A stretch of 64,000 nt of DNA from an uncultured Eisenbergiella sp. (GTDB taxonomy: Bacteria; Bacillota; Clostridia; Lachnospirales; Lachnospiraceae): NCBI GenBank assembly GCA_910585455.1, contig CAJUEL010000002.1:1-64000 (forward strand), read 5' to 3'. Positions within the stretch are counted from its first letter, which is position 1, and every line of letters starts with the position of its first letter. A model generated the notes under the pieces. That model saw nothing but the letters and a program-made list of their open reading frames with translations, had not been told where the DNA came from and ran no database searches. Below are positions 25,933 through 34,522 of this stretch, in pieces. A program made the translations under genes and the position numbers.

Positions 25933-26040
25933 AATCAATGACCCCGTTGCAAGCGACGGGGGATGTGACCATTGCGGCAATCGCCAGATATCCGCATGCG
26001 GATGCCTGGCTTGTTGTTTGCGGGAATTGAAACGTGGAAG

Positions 26041-26067
26041 CGGCCGCCCTGCGGGGCGGTCGTTTTT
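26041..26067 (+). terminator. Rho-independent terminator after hup
   Basis: A 9-bp GC-rich stem (26041-26049 with 26054-26062, one G-U pair) with a TGCG loop is followed by TTTTT. It stands 22 nt before the rqcP start. Confidence 0.85.
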
Positions 26068-26088
26068 ATCTGATGGAAAAGGAAGCAT

Positions 26089-26328
26089 ATGAGACTGGAT
26101 AAATATTTAAAGGTATCCCGGCTGATCAAGCGCAGGACGGTGGCGAACGAGGCATGTGACGCGGGGCGCGTGATGATCAATGACAGGCCCGCCAAGGCAT
26201 CCGCAGAGGTGAAGGCGGGGGACACGATCACAATACAGTTTGGCAACAAGGATGTCAGGGTGGAGGTTCTCTCCGTGCAGGAAACCGTGCGCAAGGAAGA
26301 GGCGAAGGAGATGTTCCGGTATCTGTGA
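26089..26328 (+). CDS. rqcP: S4-domain RNA-binding protein RqcP (YabO)
   Basis: A 79-residue stand-alone S4 domain: MRLDKYLKVSRLIKRRTVANEACDAGRVMIN matches the alpha-L RNA-binding motif. The family works with RqcH in ribosome-associated quality control, helping add Ala tails to stalled peptides on the 50S subunit. Placement after hup and before yabP is the standard Firmicutes order. An AAGG-containing site precedes the ATG. Confidence 0.9.
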   Translation: MRLDKYLKVSRLIKRRTVANEACDAGRVMINDRPAKASAEVKAGDTITIQFGNKDVRVEVLSVQETVRKEEAKEMFRYL

Positions 26329-26333
26329 CGGGG

Positions 26334-26361
26334 CAGCAGTCCGGACAGGTCTGAGCCGTTA
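26334..26361. repeat. Degenerate TAACAG palindrome
   Basis: AGCAGTCCGGAC and GTCTGAGCCGTTA flank a 2-nt centre. It matches the pattern of the perfect copy at 43-70 with several mismatches and G-U pairs. It sits between rqcP and yabP. Confidence 0.4.
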
Positions 26362-26485
26362 CGTGACAGGCGCCGTTTGGGGATGTCCGGATTTTTTTGG
26401 ACCGTGGCGGCATGGGCGAAAGAAACAGGCATATTTTGGGTGGCTTACTGCGTATACTGAATAAGCAGGATGGCAGGAGGTCGCT

Positions 26486-26776
26486 ATGGAAGAACTAAAC
26501 GGCAGCAGAAACAGACAGCACAGGGTCAATCTGATCAACAGGCAGACCTGTACATTGAGCGGCGTTTCGGATGTGCTCTCCTTCGATGTGGGAGAGGTGC
26601 TTCTGGAAACGGAGCAGGGGATGCTGATGATAAAGGGCAGCGACCTGCATGTGAGCCGCCTGACGCTGGAAAAGGGCGAGGTGGATGTGGACGGCAAAAT
26701 CGACAGTCTGACCTATTCCGAGAACGTCAGCATGAGCGGTAAGGCGGAGTCCATATTCGCGAGGCTGTTTCGGTAG
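26486..26776 (+). CDS. yabP: Sporulation protein YabP
   Basis: A 96-residue YabP-family protein. The core RQTCTLSGVSDVLSFDVGEVLLETEQGMLMIKGSDLHV is a beta-rich repeat typical of YabP/YqfC. In Bacillus, YabP is made in the mother cell and is required for sporulation together with YabQ. AGGAGGTCGCT precedes the ATG. It is 3 nt upstream of yabQ. Confidence 0.9.
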   Translation: MEELNGSRNRQHRVNLINRQTCTLSGVSDVLSFDVGEVLLETEQGMLMIKGSDLHVSRLTLEKGEVDVDGKIDSLTYSENVSMSGKAESIFARLFR

Positions 26777-26779
26777 CCT

Positions 26780-27409
26780 ATGAGCTTTTTCATTGTAGAG
26801 GAAAGCCGCTTCTGGCTGAATTTTGTGCTGCTCGGGGCAGGAATCACGCTGGTCTATGATTGCCTGCGCATCATCAGACGGGTATTTCCCCATGGAATTA
26901 TCTGGATTTCCCTGGAGGATCTTTTGTACTGGATTTTTGTATCCTTCAGCATTTTTTATCTGTTGTATTATGAGAATAACGGAGCGTTTCGGTGGTTCGC
27001 CATTTTCGGCGCGGCGCTGGGAATGCTTTTATATAAAAAATCTCTGAGCGAATGGCTGGTTATGCGGCTTTCCGGGCTTTTATTGTGGATCAGGCGGCTG
27101 ACCGGCAGGATGTGGCGTTTTCTCACAAAACCGCTGCGCAGGGCGGGAAGGGCGACTGCCGCAAAGACGGCCGACACGGCGAGGAGATTGAAAAGAACAT
27201 TGCGGTTTTTAAAAAAGCGGTTGACGGCATGGTTGAAAATGGCTAAAATGGTTTTATGGAAAGGTCGCAGGGGAAAGCAACGAGGCAGGGTGAATGGTAA
27301 AGAGAAAAATTGTGTTCCGCCGGAAGAAAAAAGAAAACCGTCTCGGTATGCTGATGGTCACCATTACCGTGCTGATGCTCCTGATCGTCGTTTCGGCCAA
27401 AAGCGTTGA
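26780..27409 (+). CDS. yabQ: Spore cortex biosynthesis protein YabQ
   Basis: A 209-residue protein with four N-terminal membrane helices (residues about 10-100), including the conserved LGAGITLVYDCLRIIRRVF and EDLLYWIFVSFSIFYLLYYENNG segments. YabQ sits in the forespore outer membrane of Bacillus and is needed for cortex formation. The last 110 residues are basic and poorly conserved. Unusually, the 3' end overlaps divIC by 116 nt in another frame. A late frameshift that extended the protein is possible; the overlapped part (GKEKNCVPPEEKRKPSRYADG...) looks non-conserved. Confidence 0.87.
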   Translation: MSFFIVEESRFWLNFVLLGAGITLVYDCLRIIRRVFPHGIIWISLEDLLYWIFVSFSIFYLLYYENNGAFRWFAIFGAALGMLLYKKSLSEWLVMRLSGLLLWIRRLTGRMWRFLTKPLRRAGRATAAKTADTARRLKRTLRFLKKRLTAWLKMAKMVLWKGRRGKQRGRVNGKEKNCVPPEEKRKPSRYADGHHYRADAPDRRFGQKR

Positions 27410-27605
27410 GCTTCACCAGAAGCTGGAGACGAATCAGGCGCGCATCGTACAGCTGGAAGCACAGCTGGAAGCGGAGCGGGCGCGCACGGATGCGATTGAG
27501 GAATATGGGAAATATACGAAGACCAAGAAATTCGTGGAGGAAATGGCGAAGGATAAGCTGGGGCTCGTATACGAAGGCGAGATTATTTTTAAATCAGAGG
27601 ATTGA
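27294..27605 (+). CDS. divIC: Septum formation initiator DivIC/FtsB-like protein
   Basis: A 103-residue bitopic protein: basic N-terminus, one membrane helix (about 18-36), then an external coiled coil (VELHQKLETNQARIVQLEAQLEAERAR) and the short C-terminal motif KFVEEMAKDKLGLVYEGEIIF. It is part of the FtsL-DivIB-DivIC trimer that activates septal peptidoglycan synthesis. The location before spoIIE is conserved. It begins inside yabQ. Confidence 0.9.
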   Translation: MVKRKIVFRRKKKENRLGMLMVTITVLMLLIVVSAKSVELHQKLETNQARIVQLEAQLEAERARTDAIEEYGKYTKTKKFVEEMAKDKLGLVYEGEIIFKSED

Positions 27606-27712
27606 GATGAGCTGTGGGAAACGGAGTGAAAGAAACTTCGTCTTCCGCGGTTCTTTTTTTGCGCACACTTTTTTATACGCTTATGCAGGAAAAAATGACG
27701 GGGTCTCCAGAC

Positions 27713-27746
27713 TTTGACAAAAGCCGCGCGAAGGAATCGGTATACT
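27713..27746 (+). promoter_or_regulatory. Spo0A-type promoter of spoIIE with 21-bp spacing
   Basis: TTGACA (27714-27719) and TATACT (27741-27746) are 21 bp apart. The -35 lies within TTTGACAAA (27713-27721), an exact match to the reverse of the 0A box TTTGTCRAA. In Bacillus, the Spo0A-activated sigma-A promoters of spoIIE and spoIIG have 21-22 bp spacing with 0A boxes at the -35. The rest of the 27606-27906 gap holds a small CTGCGCG/CGCGCAG hairpin at about 27770 and no gene. Confidence 0.7.
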
Positions 27747-27906
27747 GAAAAAACGTAATGGTTCAGACAGAGCTGCGCGTTCATCGCGCAGACCGTGAGG
27801 AATCGTGACGTTACGAAAAAACAGTGACCGTGCCAGGGCGGATATGTCAAAACCGGAATGCCAGGCATGATAACGTGCCCGGCAGGGCAGGAAGGAGATG
27901 AAAGGG

Positions 27907-29121
27907 ATGAAAAACAAGATGTTGGAATATGACGCACTGCAGTCAGCCTATTTGCTGGAGTATGACCGGAGGCGTATTTTAAATTGCGCGGATACCTTTG
28001 AGAATCTGGCGTCCGTGTTTTCGCGGATGAACCGGGAGGAAGAGGCGGTAAGCTGTAGGGAAGAGGAAGGAGCAGGGGACCGGGAACGGACATGGAACAG
28101 GAGACGGGCACAGGAGAGCCGGAGCTATTATGCCTTTTATATGAAGCAGATGGCTGTGCTGATGCAGGCGGTGGCAAAAACGCCGGTCCAGATGATCCGG
28201 CTGGGAGGCAGGCGGGAGAAGCAGATTGTCAGGGCGCTCGGGGCGGAGGGCATTTGGGTGCAGGATATTTTTCTGCTGCGGGGACAGGAGGACAAGCTGG
28301 AGGTCTCCATTTCTCTGTGTACGAAAAAGGATACCAGCATTACGATAGAAGAAATTGCGGGATATCTTTCCGTGCTGATGGATGTGCGCCTGATTCCGGA
28401 GAAGCGCAACCCCCATTTTGTAGGGCAGGATCTGATGAATCTTTATTTCGAGGAAGAACCGGGATTTTGCTGTATGACGGCGTCGGCGACGGCGATTAAG
28501 GAGAACGAAACGGTTCTGGGAGATTGCTACTCCTTTTTTGACCAGGACGACGCGCTGACCATGATTTTGTCCGACGGTGTGGGATCGGGCGAAATCGCGG
28601 CGAAGGATGCGAACCGGATTGTGGATTTGACGGAGCAGATTCTGGATGCGGGATTGGGAGAGCGCATGGCGGCGCAGATGTTAAACGGCATGGTCAGCAC
28701 GGAGGATGAGGAGGTGCATATGGCGACGCTGGATATGTGCCGGATTGACTTAAAAAACGGGGAATGTACCTTTGTCAAGGCGGGGGCGGCAAGCGCCTTC
28801 ATCAAGCGGGGGAACATGGTGGAGAGAATCAGCTCGGACACGCTGCCGCTGGGCCTGATGGCGGGAGGAGAGGAGCGGGAAACGCAGCGGCAGCTGCAGG
28901 ATGGGGATATGGTCATTCTCGTTTCTGATGGCGTGATTCAGGATCTGCCGGCCGGGGACGGAGAATTTTTTCTGGAGCAGCAGATCGGAAAGCTCGCCGT
29001 CACATCGCCGGTGGAGATGGCGAATCTCATCCTGCGGTTCGCGATCGGACAGTGTATGGGCAAAATCAGGGACGACATGACCGTTTTAGTGGCGGGCATC
29101 TGGGAAAACGAGGAACAATAA
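27907..29121 (+). CDS. spoIIE: Stage II sporulation protein E, short form without membrane domain
   Basis: A 404-residue PP2C-type serine phosphatase. The phosphatase half (about 190-400) has GDCYSFFDQDDALTMILSDGVGSGE with metal-binding Asp residues, MATLDMCRIDLKNGECTFVKAGAAS, ILVSDGVIQD and RDDMTVLV. SpoIIE dephosphorylates SpoIIAA to release sigma-F in the forespore. Bacillus SpoIIE has about 820 residues with ten N-terminal helices; here no membrane segment is seen and the upstream gap has no frame for one. Residues 1-190 resemble only the cytoplasmic linker region. Position between divIC and tilS and the Spo0A-type promoter support the assignment. I use ATG 27907 (9 nt from GGAAGGAG); 27898 touches the site. 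Confidence 0.85.
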   Translation: MKNKMLEYDALQSAYLLEYDRRRILNCADTFENLASVFSRMNREEEAVSCREEEGAGDRERTWNRRRAQESRSYYAFYMKQMAVLMQAVAKTPVQMIRLGGRREKQIVRALGAEGIWVQDIFLLRGQEDKLEVSISLCTKKDTSITIEEIAGYLSVLMDVRLIPEKRNPHFVGQDLMNLYFEEEPGFCCMTASATAIKENETVLGDCYSFFDQDDALTMILSDGVGSGEIAAKDANRIVDLTEQILDAGLGERMAAQMLNGMVSTEDEEVHMATLDMCRIDLKNGECTFVKAGAASAFIKRGNMVERISSDTLPLGLMAGGEERETQRQLQDGDMVILVSDGVIQDLPAGDGEFFLEQQIGKLAVTSPVEMANLILRFAIGQCMGKIRDDMTVLVAGIWENEEQ

Positions 29122-29184
29122 CCCTGCTTCGTCCGTCCCCCTTCCGGTTTTTCTTCTTCCGTAAACAGTGACGCTAAGGGATGA

Positions 29185-29213
29185 TTGTGGTTTGTAGAAA
29201 AAGGGCGTATAAT
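29185..29213 (+). promoter_or_regulatory. Sigma-A promoter for tilS-hpt-ftsH
   Basis: TTGTGG (29185-29190), 17-bp spacer, TATAAT (29208-29213). It gives tilS, hpt and ftsH a start independent of spoIIE. Confidence 0.6.
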
Positions 29214-29306
29214 GAGGAAAGAATAAATGGAAGCTGAACAGCAGGGACATATGTTTTTATGCGGGCTGTGGGAATGGGGGCGGCGATGGGCGTGCAGGGC
29301 AGGGCG

Positions 29307-30932
29307 ATGACGGATAAAATTTTGCGGTATATGGAAGAATATCATATGTTGCCGGAAAATGGGAACGTGGTGGCAGGCGTTTCCGGCGGGGCGGATTCCG
29401 TCTGCCTTTTGCTGGCGCTTTTGCGGTTGCGGGAATCGCTGGGACTGAATCTGCATGTGGTACATGTCAATCACGGGCTGCGGCAGGAGGCTGGTGAGGA
29501 TGCGCGATTTGTGGAGGCGCTCTGTAAGGAACGGGGAGTTTCCTTTTCACTGGTGGAGGAGGATGTGGAAGGCTTTGCCCGGCGGGAGCAGCTGTCCTGC
29601 GAGGAGGCGGGGCGGACCGTGCGTTACCGTGCGTTTGCGCAGGCGCTTGACGAATTGGACCGGGGAAATGCGGTCAGTCCAGCCGGATTGGACCGGGAAA
29701 ATGCGGTCAGGCTCAGCGGGGAGGACCGGGGAAGCGCGGCCGGCTCTGGCGGGGGCGCGCAGGAGGACGCTTTCGGGCGCGGGTGCATTGCGGTGGCGCA
29801 TAACAGCGACGACCGGGCGGAAACCCTCCTGTTTCATTTGCTGCGGGGGACAGGGCTGTCCGGGATGGGGAGCATCCGTCCGGTGCGGGAAAATGCGGAC
29901 GGCAGCAGGATCATTCGCCCGCTGCTGTGCTGTACCCGGCAGGAAATAGAGGATTTTTTGAAAACGGAGGGCGTCTCCTTTCGGACGGATGCTACCAATG
30001 CGGAAACGGTTTATACCAGAAATAAAATCCGCAACTGTCTTCTGCCCTATGCAGAACGGGAAATATGTGTCGGGGCAAAGGGACATCTGGCGCGGGAGGC
30101 GGCTCTTCTTTCGGATACGGCGGATTTTGTGGAGAAAATGACGAAGGAAGCGTTACAGCGCTGCGCTGGGAAGGGTGACAAAGAAGGCGCGGTCTGTATG
30201 GATATAGAAGCCTTTCTTGGGGAGGAGCCCTTTTTACAGGATCAGATGCTTTGGCAGGCAGTGCGCAGGCTGGGGGCACAGAAGGATTTGACGGCGGCGC
30301 ATGTGGCGGAATTGAAGAAGCTGTTTTCTCCCGGCTGCCAAAGCGGCAGGCGTGTCGTTCTGCCCCTGTTGCGGCTCTGTGCGCGGCGGGAGTTTGGATG
30401 CGTTATTCTGGAGGGCATATCGGAGAAAACGGCGGGCAATGCAGGACGGCAGGCTGCGGTGACGGTAGTGGCGCCAGGAAAAAAAGAAGTTCCCTCCTGT
30501 GTCTGGGTGCCCGGGCTTGGCAGGGTGGAAGCGCGGATTTTGCCGGGACCGGGCGCTGACAATGCCGCTTCGGACAAAGAAATTTCCTCTTTTTTTAAAA
30601 ATATACCGGAAAAGAAGTATACGAAATGGCTGAATTATGATAATATAATAGAATCTGCCGTATTCCGGACGCGTTTGGGTGGCGACTATCTGACGATCAA
30701 CGATGCGATGGGGAAAAAGAGCCTGAAGCGTTATCTGATCGAGGAGCGGATTCCGGCGGCGATGCGGGATACTTTGATGCTGCTTGCGGACGGGCAGCAT
30801 ATCATCTGGGTGCCGGGACACAGAATCAGCGCGGCGTATAAAGTGACCGGACAGACGAAAGTGGTTCTTTTTCTGCGCTGTGCAGAGAAGGAACCGGAGA
30901 CTTACAGCGGAGGAGGAGTCTTAAATGGCTGA
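29307..30932 (+). CDS. tilS: tRNA(Ile)-lysidine synthase, with an 11-residue triple repeat insert
   Basis: A 541-residue PP-loop ATPase: VVAGVSGGADSVCLL (SGGADS at about 26-31) binds ATP. It converts C34 of the CAU-anticodon isoleucine tRNA to lysidine, an essential step for reading AUA. HNSDDRAETLLFHLLRGTGLSGMGSI is the second conserved motif, and the C-terminal TilS domain follows (about 450-535). An insert at about 116-150 holds three 11-residue copies (LDRGNAVSPAG, LDRENAVRLSG, EDRGSAAGSGG). Possible starts are 29259, 29286 and 29307; the last gives the usual N-terminus. The 3' end overlaps hpt by 8 nt. Confidence 0.92.
   Translation: MTDKILRYMEEYHMLPENGNVVAGVSGGADSVCLLLALLRLRESLGLNLHVVHVNHGLRQEAGEDARFVEALCKERGVSFSLVEEDVEGFARREQLSCEEAGRTVRYRAFAQALDELDRGNAVSPAGLDRENAVRLSGEDRGSAAGSGGGAQEDAFGRGCIAVAHNSDDRAETLLFHLLRGTGLSGMGSIRPVRENADGSRIIRPLLCCTRQEIEDFLKTEGVSFRTDATNAETVYTRNKIRNCLLPYAEREICVGAKGHLAREAALLSDTADFVEKMTKEALQRCAGKGDKEGAVCMDIEAFLGEEPFLQDQMLWQAVRRLGAQKDLTAAHVAELKKLFSPGCQSGRRVVLPLLRLCARREFGCVILEGISEKTAGNAGRQAAVTVVAPGKKEVPSCVWVPGLGRVEARILPGPGADNAASDKEISSFFKNIPEKKYTKWLNYDNIIESAVFRTRLGGDYLTINDAMGKKSLKRYLIEERIPAAMRDTLMLLADGQHIIWVPGHRISAAYKVTGQTKVVLFLRCAEKEPETYSGGGVLNG
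29655..29753 (+). repeat. 33-bp tandem repeat, three units, inside tilS
   Basis: Units 29655-29687, 29688-29720 and 29721-29753 share TTGGACCGGGGAAATGCGGT, with the third most diverged. The frame is kept. Confidence 0.85.
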
Positions 30933-31449
30933 GAGAGTGGAAGTTTTACTGACAGAAAAAGAAGTGAACGACAGAATTCGGGCGATCGGCGAGCAGATCA
31001 GCAGAGATTATGCGGACAGGAATGTCCACCTGATTTGTGTATTGAAGGGTGGCAGCTTTTTCATGTGCGAGCTGGCAAAGAGAATTACGGTGCCGGTTTC
31101 TCTGGATTTCATGTCCGTATCCAGCTATGGAGCGGATACCAAGTCCAGCGGAGTGATCCGGATTGTCAAGGATCTGGATGAATCCATAAAGGAGAAGGAC
31201 GTCATTGTTGTGGAGGATATCGTGGATTCCGGGCGGACCTTGAGCTATCTTTTGAATATGCTCAAGGAGCGGGGACCTAAGAGCCTTGCGCTTTGCACGC
31301 TGCTTGATAAGCCGGAGCGCCGCGTGGTGGATGTGGATGTGAATTATACCGGATTTCAGATACCGGATGAATTTGTGGTGGGTTATGGTCTGGATTATGC
31401 CCAGAAATACAGAAACCTGCCGTATATCGGCGTTGTAAAATTTGACTGA
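30925..31449 (+). CDS. hpt: Hypoxanthine phosphoribosyltransferase
   Basis: A 174-residue type I phosphoribosyltransferase that makes IMP or GMP from hypoxanthine or guanine and PRPP. VIVVEDIVDSGRTLSYLL (about 93-110) is the PRPP loop; KGGSFFMCELAKRI and VGYGLDYAQKYRNLPYIGVV are the other family signatures. The order tilS-hpt-ftsH is conserved in Firmicutes. It overlaps the tilS end by 8 nt and has AGGAGGAG before its ATG. Confidence 0.95.
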   Translation: MAERVEVLLTEKEVNDRIRAIGEQISRDYADRNVHLICVLKGGSFFMCELAKRITVPVSLDFMSVSSYGADTKSSGVIRIVKDLDESIKEKDVIVVEDIVDSGRTLSYLLNMLKERGPKSLALCTLLDKPERRVVDVDVNYTGFQIPDEFVVGYGLDYAQKYRNLPYIGVVKFD

Positions 31450-31514
31450 TCGGGTAAAACCGGCGCACAGGCTGCGCAGAAAGTATAAATGGGCGTTTGC
31501 CAAAGGAGGATGCA

Positions 31515-33326
<1,812 letters not shown>

Positions 33327-33333
33327 CGCGGAC

Positions 33334-33626
33334 GCTCCCCCGCAAAGCCGTATGCGTCTGGTCAGGCTGTCTGGTCCTGTTCACCCGCCGGAAGGCCGGG
33401 CATGTTGTTTTTGGCATTCGTATATCCAAAACGGGAAATGTCGGCACTCCGTCCCGCTCCCAGAGGCAAAACTCGCGTTGCTCGTTTGCGTTGCCTCTGG
33501 AAACGGGACGGAGTGTCTGACATTTCTTCGTTTTGGATATCAGAATGCCAAAAACAACATGCCCAGCCTTCCGGTGGGTGAGCAGGACCAGACAGCTGAC
33601 GGACGCATACGGCTTTGCGGGGGAGC
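33334..33626. repeat. Long inverted repeat 4 (family A)
   Basis: Arms of about 136 nt (33334-33469 and 33490-33626), about 88% complementary by eye, flank a loop with AACTCGCGTTGCTCG. That loop matches the loop of repeat 1 in 12 or so of 16 positions, while the arms are unrelated. The element directly follows ftsH and could terminate its transcript or stabilise its 3' end. Confidence 0.9.
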
Positions 33627-33734
33627 TGGTTGTGGCAAACAGAAAGAAATTTAGTGATAATGCACAAAAATGATAGACGATTTTTGTGAAGTTTGTGAAT
33701 TCGGGGTATGTACAAATGGGGGAGGATTTGATAT

Positions 33735-33837
33735 TATAATATGCGTAACCCCCCCAATACATTATATATAGTTTTTGCTATACCCCATAAGAAGAAATAC
33801 CTTCTCTAAAAAGGACAGCTTAGCGGCTGTCTTTTTT
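33735..33837 (+). ncRNA. Candidate small RNA with its own terminator
   Basis: TATAAT at 33735-33740 (no good -35) is followed about 75 nt later by a terminator: GACAGC/GCTGTC stem (33814-33831) and TTTTTT. No open frame with a ribosome binding site lies between. A C-rich stretch (33749-33755) could interact with G-rich ribosome binding sites. Weak evidence. Confidence 0.3.
33814..33837 (+). terminator. Rho-independent terminator
   Basis: Stem GACAGC (33814-33819) with GCTGTC (33826-33831), loop TTAGCG, then six T. It isolates the toxin locus from upstream transcription. Confidence 0.75.
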
Positions 33838-33860
33838 ATTTTTAAAAATGCATCTTGTAA

Positions 33861-33889
33861 TTGCCTGACATGAAAATGTGTGATATACT
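33861..33889 (+). promoter_or_regulatory. Promoter of the TxpA/holin-like toxin
   Basis: TTGCCT (33861-33866), 17-bp spacer, TATACT (33884-33889). The transcript has a leader of about 95 nt before the toxin ATG. Confidence 0.55.
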
Positions 33890-33989
33890 CCATTCATGGG
33901 AAACCATAGAGCCAAAGGCGGCTTTACCCCTCTTGTTTTTTTCGGAGGGTTCAGGTAGCCCTCCAGACGGAAGAAAGGAGGGCGATGCA

Positions 33990-34085
33990 ATGTATGTTAC
34001 ATATTCTGATTTGATTCAGATTGGAATACTCATTGTTGCCCTTGCTAATTTGATTTATCAGGTTTACAAGGGAAAAAAGAAATAG
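33990..34085 (+). CDS. Putative holin-like / TxpA-BsrG type small hydrophobic toxin
   Basis: A 31-residue peptide, MYVTYSDLIQ followed by one membrane helix (IGILIVALANLIYQV) and a basic end (YKGKKK). This is the pattern of the putative holin-like toxin peptides common in Firmicutes and akin to TxpA/BsrG type I toxins, which damage the membrane when overproduced. AAAGGAGG lies 8 nt ahead of the ATG. The frame continues upstream to 33861 without a start site of any quality, so I reject the longer form. An antisense RNA gene overlaps the 3' end. Confidence 0.8.
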   Translation: MYVTYSDLIQIGILIVALANLIYQVYKGKKK

Positions 34086-34181
34086 CCGCCACTACTCGCA
34101 ATAGTGACGGCTGACCGTTTGTAACGGTATAGCTTAATTTTTGCAGAGGGTAGAGCCGCTTCTATGGCTTTCCCTGTTTCT
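34073..34181 (-). ncRNA. Predicted antisense RNA antitoxin of the holin-like toxin (RatA-like)
   Basis: A minus-strand promoter (TTGCGC at 34216-34211, 17 bp, TATATT at 34193-34188) would start an RNA near 34181. It runs into the 3' end of the toxin transcript and ends at a strong hairpin (34084-34112) followed on this strand by ATTTCTTTTTT. The AGGG...CCCT hairpin at about 34148-34174 would form its 5' domain. The overlap of 3' ends is the same plan as TxpA/RatA of Bacillus. Confidence 0.65.
34084..34112. terminator. Bidirectional hairpin between toxin mRNA and antisense RNA
   Basis: AGCCGCCACTA and TAGTGACGGCT pair over 11 positions with one mismatch, loop CTCGCAA. It begins right after the toxin stop. 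On the minus strand it is followed by a T-rich tract; on the plus strand a second small hairpin (ACCGTT/AACGGT) follows. Confidence 0.75.
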
Positions 34182-34187
34182 ATCTAT

Positions 34188-34216
34188 AATATAGCATATC
34201 CGGCGGCAGAGCGCAA
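34188..34216 (-). promoter_or_regulatory. Promoter of the antisense RNA
   Basis: On the minus strand: -35 TTGCGC, 17-bp spacer, -10 TATATT. Confidence 0.6.
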
Positions 34217-34522
34217 GAGAAAAACGCTTGTTTCCTCTGTTGCATTTCCTCCGCTTTTCCATTTTCCTGGTTACTGCTCACGGGGCTGTGAATAGTAATT
34301 TTCCCATTCAGTGATTCAATTTTCAACACACGTATTATAAGCGCCTGCTTTGGATTGCGACCGCACGGCTGGAAAAAACTGCATCAAGAATTTCTATGTG
34401 CATAAAGTAAAAATTTTGGATAATGTGGTAAAAATAGTGGATAAAACAGAGAAAAATGAAAGCAATATGCATGATAAAATACAGTTATCCGAAAGGAACA
34501 CATAAAAAAGGAGGGAAAGGCT
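34217..34522. other. Intergenic region before the solute-binding protein gene
   Basis: No gene is seen. The stretch is AT-rich near 34390-34500, as expected for a promoter region. I could not pick a convincing -35/-10 pair; TATTAT near 34332 is a candidate -10. Confidence 0.4.

Noticed and set aside
33861..33989. Longer form of the holin-like toxin
   Set aside because: Starts at TTG without a site and would include the promoter and ribosome binding site; the 31-residue form matches known peptides.
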